Below are positions 5,151 through 9,307 of a stretch of 9,307 nucleotides of DNA, piece by piece; within the stretch, counting starts at the first letter, position 1; every line of letters starts with the position of its first letter. Made by a program: the position numbers and the translations under genes. Location: positions 1 to 9,307 of the forward strand of contig JADFNQ010000043.1 in assembly GCA_022563285.1 (NCBI GenBank), read 5' to 3'. The stretch comes from Chloroflexota bacterium (lineage in GTDB: Bacteria; Chloroflexota; Dehalococcoidia; SM23-28-2; RBG-16-64-32). The notes beneath the pieces are model-generated. The model had not been told where the DNA came from and searched no databases. It saw only the letters and a list, made by a program, of their open reading frames with translations.

Positions 5151-6518
5151 CTAGACGGCGTCTTTGATGGTGGCCAGGAACTCTTCGTTGTTCTTGGTGC
5201 GCTGCAGCCGCTCCAGGATCAGCTCCGTCGCTTCTGTGTTGCTTGGCGAGCCATGGGACACCAGGGCGGTCATCCGCCGCAGCAGCAGCACCCGCTGATA
5301 GGTCTGCTCGTCCAGGAGGAGGTCGTCGCGGCGGGTGCTGGAGCGCTGGATGTCGATGGCCGGGAAGGTGCGCTTTTCGGCCAGGCGGCGGTCCAGGAAC
5401 AGCTCCCAGTTGCCGGTCCCCTTGAACTCCTCGAAGATCACCTCGTCCATGCGGCTGCCGGTGTCGACCAAGCAGGTGGCGAGCATGGTCAGGCTACCGC
5501 CCTCCTCGATGGTGCGACCGGCGCCGAACAGCCGCTTGGAGGGATGCAGGGCCACGGGGTCGATGCCGCCGGAGAGGGTACGGCCACTGGGCGGCAACGC
5601 CAGGTTGTAGGCGCGGGTGAGGCGGGTGATCCCGTCCAGGAGGACCAGGATGTGGCGCCCGCACTCCACCAGCCTCTTTGCCCGCTCTATCCCCATCTCA
5701 GCCACCCGGGTCTGTTCCTCCACCGGATCGTCGAAGGTGGCGGCGAGCACCTCCGCCTGCTCTACGGAGCGGCGCCAGTCCGTCACCTCCTCCGGACGCT
5801 CACCGATGAGGAGGACGATGATGTGTATGTCCTCATAGTGATCGGCCACGGCGTGGGCGATGGCCTTCAGGAGGATGGTCTTGCCCGCCTTGGGCGGCGA
5901 CACGATGAGGCCGCGCTGGCCGCGGCCGACGGGGGCGATGAGGTTGATGACGCGAGTGGAGAGGCTGCTGGAGCCGGCCTCCAGGTCTAACAGTTCATGG
6001 GGGAAGATGGGGGTTAACTGCTCGAAGTAGGGGCGGCGCTTGGCCGACTCCGGGTCCAGGCCGTTTACGGCGTCCACGCGGAGCAGCCCGTAGTACTTCT
6101 CTGAGTCCTTGGGCGGGCGAGCGGTGCCCATGACGTAGTCGCCGGAGCGCAGGGCGAAGCGGCGGATCTGGGTCTGGGAGACGTAGACGTCGCTGAGGCT
6201 GGGCCGCAGGCCGTCGGCCCGGAGGAAGCCGTAGCCGTCAGGGGCGAGCTCCAAGATGCCGCCGGCGAAGTAGTTACCTTCGCGCTCAGCCCTGGCCTGG
6301 AGGATGCGGAATACGAGCTCTTGCTTGCGCAGGGAGCCGGTGCCGCTTAGCTCCAGCTCCTTCGCCACTTCTTGGAGCTCATCACGGGTGCGGGTTTCCA
6401 GTTCGATGAGATTCACTGGGGAGTCGGGAATGGGTTCCTCCATCTCAGCAGGAGCGTTTGGCTCTGCGGTTGTTGGGTTTCTCGGGCCTCTTTGGACCCA
6501 CGTGCGTTTACTGGACAC
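5151..6518 (-). CDS. rho: Transcription termination factor Rho
   Basis: Rho is the hexameric RNA-dependent ATPase that ends transcription at rut-containing RNAs. The 455-residue product has a variable N-terminus (1-35), the Rho N-terminal helical domain (about 36-78), the cold-shock-like RNA-binding domain (about 82-152, [20 protein letters not shown]) and the RecA-type motor (about 165-430). Motor motifs are Walker A SPPKAGKT (207-214), catalytic E240 in [10 protein letters not shown], Walker [12 protein letters not shown] with D295, and [12 protein letters not shown] (362-373). Compared with E. coli Rho, the bicyclomycin-site residues S266 and M219 are replaced by G296 and W248. The start is uncertain: GTG at 6518 and ATG at 6443 (giving 430 residues) both lack a clear ribosome binding site, and only the variable N-terminus differs. 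The gene follows tal after 90 bases. Confidence 0.97.
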   Translation of the reverse strand: MSSKRTWVQRGPRNPTTAEPNAPAEMEEPIPDSPVNLIELETRTRDELQEVAKELELSGTGSLRKQELVFRILQARAEREGNYFAGGILELAPDGYGFLRADGLRPSLSDVYVSQTQIRRFALRSGDYVMGTARPPKDSEKYYGLLRVDAVNGLDPESAKRRPYFEQLTPIFPHELLDLEAGSSSLSTRVINLIAPVGRGQRGLIVSPPKAGKTILLKAIAHAVADHYEDIHIIVLLIGERPEEVTDWRRSVEQAEVLAATFDDPVEEQTRVAEMGIERAKRLVECGRHILVLLDGITRLTRAYNLALPPSGRTLSGGIDPVALHPSKRLFGAGRTIEEGGSLTMLATCLVDTGSRMDEVIFEEFKGTGNWELFLDRRLAEKRTFPAIDIQRSSTRRDDLLLDEQTYQRVLLLRRMTALVSHGSPSNTEATELILERLQRTKNNEEFLATIKDAV

Positions 6519-6542
6519 GGTTCAAATCGGGGAGGCAGATTC

Positions 6543-6571
6543 AAAATACATCATAAGTTCAAGACGCGCAA
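6543..6571 (-). promoter_or_regulatory. Possible promoter in front of rho
   Basis: In the 90-base gap between tal and rho, TTGCGC (6566-6571) and TATTTT (6543-6548) are 17 bases apart on the minus strand. Each matches the housekeeping consensus at four of six positions or fewer. The surrounding stretch 6541-6562 is AT-rich compared with its neighbours. If used, the rho leader would be only about 20 bases. rho could also be read from the pyrG operon, since I see no terminator after tal. Confidence 0.3.
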
Positions 6572-6608
6572 GGCCCCGCTGGCGTTAACGGAACGACGAC
6601 GAGAATAA

Positions 6609-7268
6609 TTAAGTGCGTACCTTCGCAGCCTTACGAGCGTCCTCCAGAAACTTTTGCATGCCCGCATCGGTCAGGGGATGCTTGAACATCGCCTGGAAAA
6701 CAGCGTACGGCATCGTGGCGATGTGGGCGCCCGCCTGGGCGGCCTGGATCACGTGCAGCGGATGGCGCAGGCTGGCGGCCAGCACCTGCGCGGGCAGATT
6801 GTAGCGGTCGAAGATATCCACGATGTCCCCGACCACCGTCATCCCCTCCTGGCTGATATCGTCCAGCCGTCCCACAAAGGGGCTGACGTAGGTCGCGCCG
6901 GCCTGGGCCGCGAGCAGCGCCTGGTTGGGCTGGAAGATGAGGGTGGTGTTGATCTTGATCCCTTCCTTGGACACACGGTAGATCGCCTCCAGGCCGTTCT
7001 CGTCCAGGGGTATCTTCACCACGATGTTGGGGTGCCAGGAGGCGATCTTTCGCGCCTCCTCCACCAGCCCGTCCACGTCCTGGGCCACGCACTCCGCAGA
7101 GATGGGGCCGTCGATTATGGAGCATATCTCGACGACGACTTCGCGGTAGTCGGTCCCGGAGGCGGCCTTGGCCCAGAGTGACGGGTTAGTGGTGACGCCG
7201 CTGATCACGCCGAACCGGGAGGCGGCGCGCAGCTCATCCGCGTCTGCCGTGTCCAGCCAGAGCTTCAT
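6609..7268 (-). CDS. tal: Transaldolase, short TalC/FSA-type
   Basis: A class I aldolase of the non-oxidative pentose phosphate pathway that moves a dihydroxyacetone unit between sugar phosphates in the cytoplasm. From the ATG at 7268 it has 219 residues, the usual size of the short TalC/FSA subfamily. Residues visible: D6 (MKLWLDTADAD), T26/N28 (VTTNPS), the Schiff-base lysine K85 (NIVVKIPL) and T109 (INTTLIF). E59 and F131 (SPFVGR) replace the Gln and Tyr of E. coli fructose-6-phosphate aldolase, which favours true transaldolase. The start is fixed by AAGGAGGAG (7278-7286, spacing 9), which shares a base with the upstream gene's stop. A TTG at 7289 would add seven residues that merely translate this ribosome binding site. 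The 17-base gap puts it in one operon with the membrane protein and pyrG. Confidence 0.95.
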   Translation of the reverse strand: MKLWLDTADADELRAASRFGVISGVTTNPSLWAKAASGTDYREVVVEICSIIDGPISAECVAQDVDGLVEEARKIASWHPNIVVKIPLDENGLEAIYRVSKEGIKINTTLIFQPNQALLAAQAGATYVSPFVGRLDDISQEGMTVVGDIVDIFDRYNLPAQVLAASLRHPLHVIQAAQAGAHIATMPYAVFQAMFKHPLTDAGMQKFLEDARKAAKVRT

Positions 7269-7285
7269 CTTTTCTTTCTCCTCCT

Positions 7286-7762
7286 TCAAACCGGCTTGAA
7301 CACCGCCAGGTAGGTCATGACCGGCAATAGCAACGTCGCGATGCCGCTGAACACTATCGGAACGTTATCGGCGAGCGCTTCCTCGAGCTCAGGGGTTTTG
7401 GCACCGGCTTTCTCCGCCTTCAGTGAAGCCAACCGCGCTCTTCGCAGGCCCAGGCCAATCAACGGCAGGCAAACCAGGAGGCTCACAAGATATAAGGCTT
7501 CCTGGGCCAGCAACCAGCCGGTAGTGATTAAATTGTAGTCCATCTGGGCCCACATGAAAACCCCGCTAATCCCCACGGCGATAATGCCCGGCACCAGCAG
7601 AAGCCCCTGATAATGAGATGCCTCCTCAAAAGCAACGGCCTTCAGCTTCACGTCATCCAGGCGCCAGCCCCTGATCAGGGGAAACTGCACGGCGGCCAGC
7701 CCCATCACGTACCAGAAGGCGCTCAGGACATGCAGCAGGGTGAGTGTGTCCTCGGCGATCAC
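7286..7762 (-). CDS. DUF2269-like integral membrane protein
   Basis: A 158-residue membrane protein with four predicted helices (about 5-30, 52-73, 84-106 and 133-155) and a charged Lys/Glu-rich loop (107-131). The start DTLTLLHVLSAFWYVMG, with a His in helix 1 followed by small and aromatic residues, resembles the DUF2269 / CopD-like families of small membrane proteins. H11 and H50 are the only histidines; whether they bind a metal or haem is open. The function is unknown. The GTG start overlaps the pyrG stop by four bases (GTGA), a typical translational-coupling arrangement, and there is no separate ribosome binding site. The downstream transaldolase begins 17 bases after its stop. GC across the gene is about 59%, slightly below its neighbours and not enough to claim transfer. 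The family name is moderately sure; the membrane topology is clearer. Confidence 0.8.
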   Translation of the reverse strand: MIAEDTLTLLHVLSAFWYVMGLAAVQFPLIRGWRLDDVKLKAVAFEEASHYQGLLLVPGIIAVGISGVFMWAQMDYNLITTGWLLAQEALYLVSLLVCLPLIGLGLRRARLASLKAEKAGAKTPELEEALADNVPIVFSGIATLLLPVMTYLAVFKPV

Positions 7763-9307
7763 GCAGGCGCCGTGGGGGAGCGGGCCGAGCGGCGGGAGGC
7801 GCCCCCCGCGGCATGCCCGGCGCGCCCGCGGGGCAGACGTCCGGCCCCGGCGTGATCCAGGGCGGCCCCCACGAACCCGTCGAACAGCGGGTGGGGACGG
7901 TTAGGACGCGAGCGGAACTCGGGGTGGAACTGAGAGCCGACCATCCAGGGATGATCTCTAAGCTCACAGATCTCCACCAACGAATCGTCGGGCAGGGTGC
8001 CGCTGGCCACCAGCCCAGCCTCCTCCAGTTGGGTACGGAACTCATTGTTCAGCTCGTAGCGGTGGCGGTGGCGCTCGATGACCTCCTCACGCCCGTAGGC
8101 GGAGCGTGCCTTGGTCCCCTCCACCAGGCGACAGGGGTAGCCGCCCAGGCGCATGGTGCCACCCTTGTCCCGCACGCCCTGCTGCTCAGACAGGAGGCTG
8201 ATGACAGGGTAGGGGCTCTCCGGGTAGAACTCCGTAGAGTTCACCTCGTCCGTACCGAACAGGTGTCGGGCGAACTCCACCACCATCACCTGAAGCCCCA
8301 GGCAGAGCCCCAGGTAGGGCACGCCGTTTTCGCGGGCGTAGCAGGCGGCCTTTATCTTCCCCTCAAAGCCGCGCTCCCCGAAGCCGCCGGGCACAACGAT
8401 GCCGTCTATCCCCCCCAGAACATCGCCGAGGTCCGGGATCTCCATCTCCTCCGAGTGCAGCCAACGAATGTTGATGCCGGCCTCGTGCTTCACGCCGGCG
8501 TGGATCAGCGATTCCTTCACGGAGAGATAGGCGTCCGGGAGCTCCACGTACTTGCCCACGAGGGCGATCTCCAGGTGCTTGTGGGGGTTCTTCAGCCGTT
8601 CCACCCACTCCCGCCAGTCCGCGAGGTCGCCAGCGCCGGAAGGGAGGTTCATCTTGTCTACGATGAGATCGCCCAGGCCCGCCTCCTCCAGCACCAGGGG
8701 GACCTCATAGATGGTGGGCATTGTGAGCAATGGAATGACCGCCTGCGGCGGCACGTCGCAGAAGAGCGATATCTTGTCGCGCAACTCGTCCGCCACCGGC
8801 CGGTCGCTGCGGCAGACGATGACGTCCGGCTGGATGCCGATGGAGCGCAGCTCACGGACGCTGTGCTGGGTGGGCTTGGTCTTCAGCTCGCCGGTGGTGC
8901 TGATGTAGGGCAGGAGGGTGACGTGGATGGAGAGCGTGTCCTGGTAGCCCTCCTCGTTGCGCATCTGGCGGATCGCCTCCAGGTGCGGCTGGCTCTCGAT
9001 GTCGCCGACCGTGCCGCCGACCTCCACGATCACCACCTGCGCCCCGGACTCGATGCCGATGCCGCGGATACGCTCCTTGATCTCGTTGGTGACGTGGGGG
9101 ATGGGCTGGATCGTCCGGCCCAGGTAATCGCCACGGCGCTCCTTGGCGATGACGGCCTGGTATATCTGGCCGGTGGAGACGGAGCTGCTCCTGGTCAGGT
9201 CCTGGTCCAGGAAACGCTCGTAGTGACCCAGATCAAGGTCGGTCTCGGCGCCGTCGCTGGTGACGTACACCTCCCCATGCTGGTACGGGGACATCGTGCC
9301 GGGGTCG
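7759..9307 (-). CDS. pyrG: CTP synthase (glutamine-hydrolysing), N-terminus cut by window edge
   Basis: CTP synthase makes CTP from UTP, ATP and glutamine, the last step of de novo pyrimidine nucleotide synthesis. The frame stays open to the right edge, reading DPGTMSPYQHGEVYVT, which is internal in this family, so roughly the first 50 residues with the P-loop lie outside; the Met at 9294 is not the start. Numbering from that Met, the synthetase domain shows VEVGGTVGDIES (90-101) and LKTKPTQHSVREL (137-149). The glutaminase domain shows GGFGERGFEGK (303-313), the nucleophile C331 in GLCLGLQ, and H457/E459 in QFHPEFRSRPNRPHP. The conserved part ends near residue 483 and is followed by about 29 residues rich in Arg, Ala and Gly, encoded by DNA of about 85% GC. 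The stop overlaps the next gene's GTG start. Confidence 0.97.
   Translation of the reverse strand, partial: DPGTMSPYQHGEVYVTSDGAETDLDLGHYERFLDQDLTRSSSVSTGQIYQAVIAKERRGDYLGRTIQPIPHVTNEIKERIRGIGIESGAQVVIVEVGGTVGDIESQPHLEAIRQMRNEEGYQDTLSIHVTLLPYISTTGELKTKPTQHSVRELRSIGIQPDVIVCRSDRPVADELRDKISLFCDVPPQAVIPLLTMPTIYEVPLVLEEAGLGDLIVDKMNLPSGAGDLADWREWVERLKNPHKHLEIALVGKYVELPDAYLSVKESLIHAGVKHEAGINIRWLHSEEMEIPDLGDVLGGIDGIVVPGGFGERGFEGKIKAACYARENGVPYLGLCLGLQVMVVEFARHLFGTDEVNSTEFYPESPYPVISLLSEQQGVRDKGGTMRLGGYPCRLVEGTKARSAYGREEVIERHRHRYELNNEFRTQLEEAGLVASGTLPDDSLVEICELRDHPWMVGSQFHPEFRSRPNRPHPLFDGFVGAALDHAGAGRLPRGRAGHAAGGASRRSARSPTAPA

Noticed and set aside
5055..5990. Plus-strand open frame of 311 codons opposite rho
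   Set aside because: It mirrors the conserved Rho motor domain, has no recognisable domain, and begins inside the peptidase promoter.
6519..6554. Possible 10-residue leader peptide (MMYFESASPI) before rho
   Set aside because: It has no ribosome binding site, and its start overlaps the only candidate -10 box, so it would not be on that transcript.
7286..7762. Horizontal transfer of the DUF2269-like gene
   Set aside because: Its GC of about 59% is only slightly below its neighbours, and there are no repeats or mobility genes at its borders.

Overview
The window looks like a stretch of ordinary bacterial chromosome with moderately high GC (about 60-65% in the lines I counted). It carries housekeeping genes and shows no mobile element, CRISPR array, tRNA or rRNA. 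The heat-shock genes are in the order hrcA-grpE behind a perfect CIRCE operator. Together with pyrG, a short transaldolase, rho, a LysM/M23 peptidase and an SGNH hydrolase in one row, this fits a Chloroflexota bacterium, perhaps Dehalococcoidia or a relative. That assignment is inference from gene content and protein style and was not tested by any search.

Layout, left to right. Positions 1-44 hold a palindromic intergenic repeat that overlaps the grpE stop codon. grpE (41-667) and hrcA (689-1705) lie on the minus strand, transcribed leftward from a promoter and CIRCE element at 1724-1789; dnaK would be expected beyond the left edge. A second, divergent promoter (1812-1841) drives a 50-residue single-pass membrane protein (1882-2034), followed by a metallo-beta-lactamase-fold hydrolase (2100-2738), both on the plus strand.

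Everything right of 2735 is on the minus strand. In transcription order it is pyrG (cut by the right edge), a DUF2269-like membrane protein, a transaldolase, rho, a membrane-anchored LysM/M23 peptidase and a secreted SGNH hydrolase. pyrG, the membrane protein and tal are coupled by a 4-base overlap and a 17-base gap and are almost certainly one operon. rho follows after 90 bases. The peptidase has its own promoter (5043-5072) and is followed by the SGNH hydrolase after 18 bases, so these two look like a cell-envelope operon.

Functionally there are three blocks: protein-folding stress control (HrcA represses, GrpE is the DnaK exchange factor), core metabolism and transcription termination (CTP synthesis, pentose phosphate chemistry, Rho), and envelope remodelling. 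I found no convincing undescribed defence or mobile system. The points most worth a second look are Rho residues that predict bicyclomycin insensitivity, the lack of any normal start codon near a good ribosome binding site in the LysM/M23 gene, an unlisted small membrane protein behind a strong promoter, and a repeat that supplies the grpE stop codon. No gene-free stretch exceeds 300 bases; the longest are 4937-5150 and 1706-1881, both described below.
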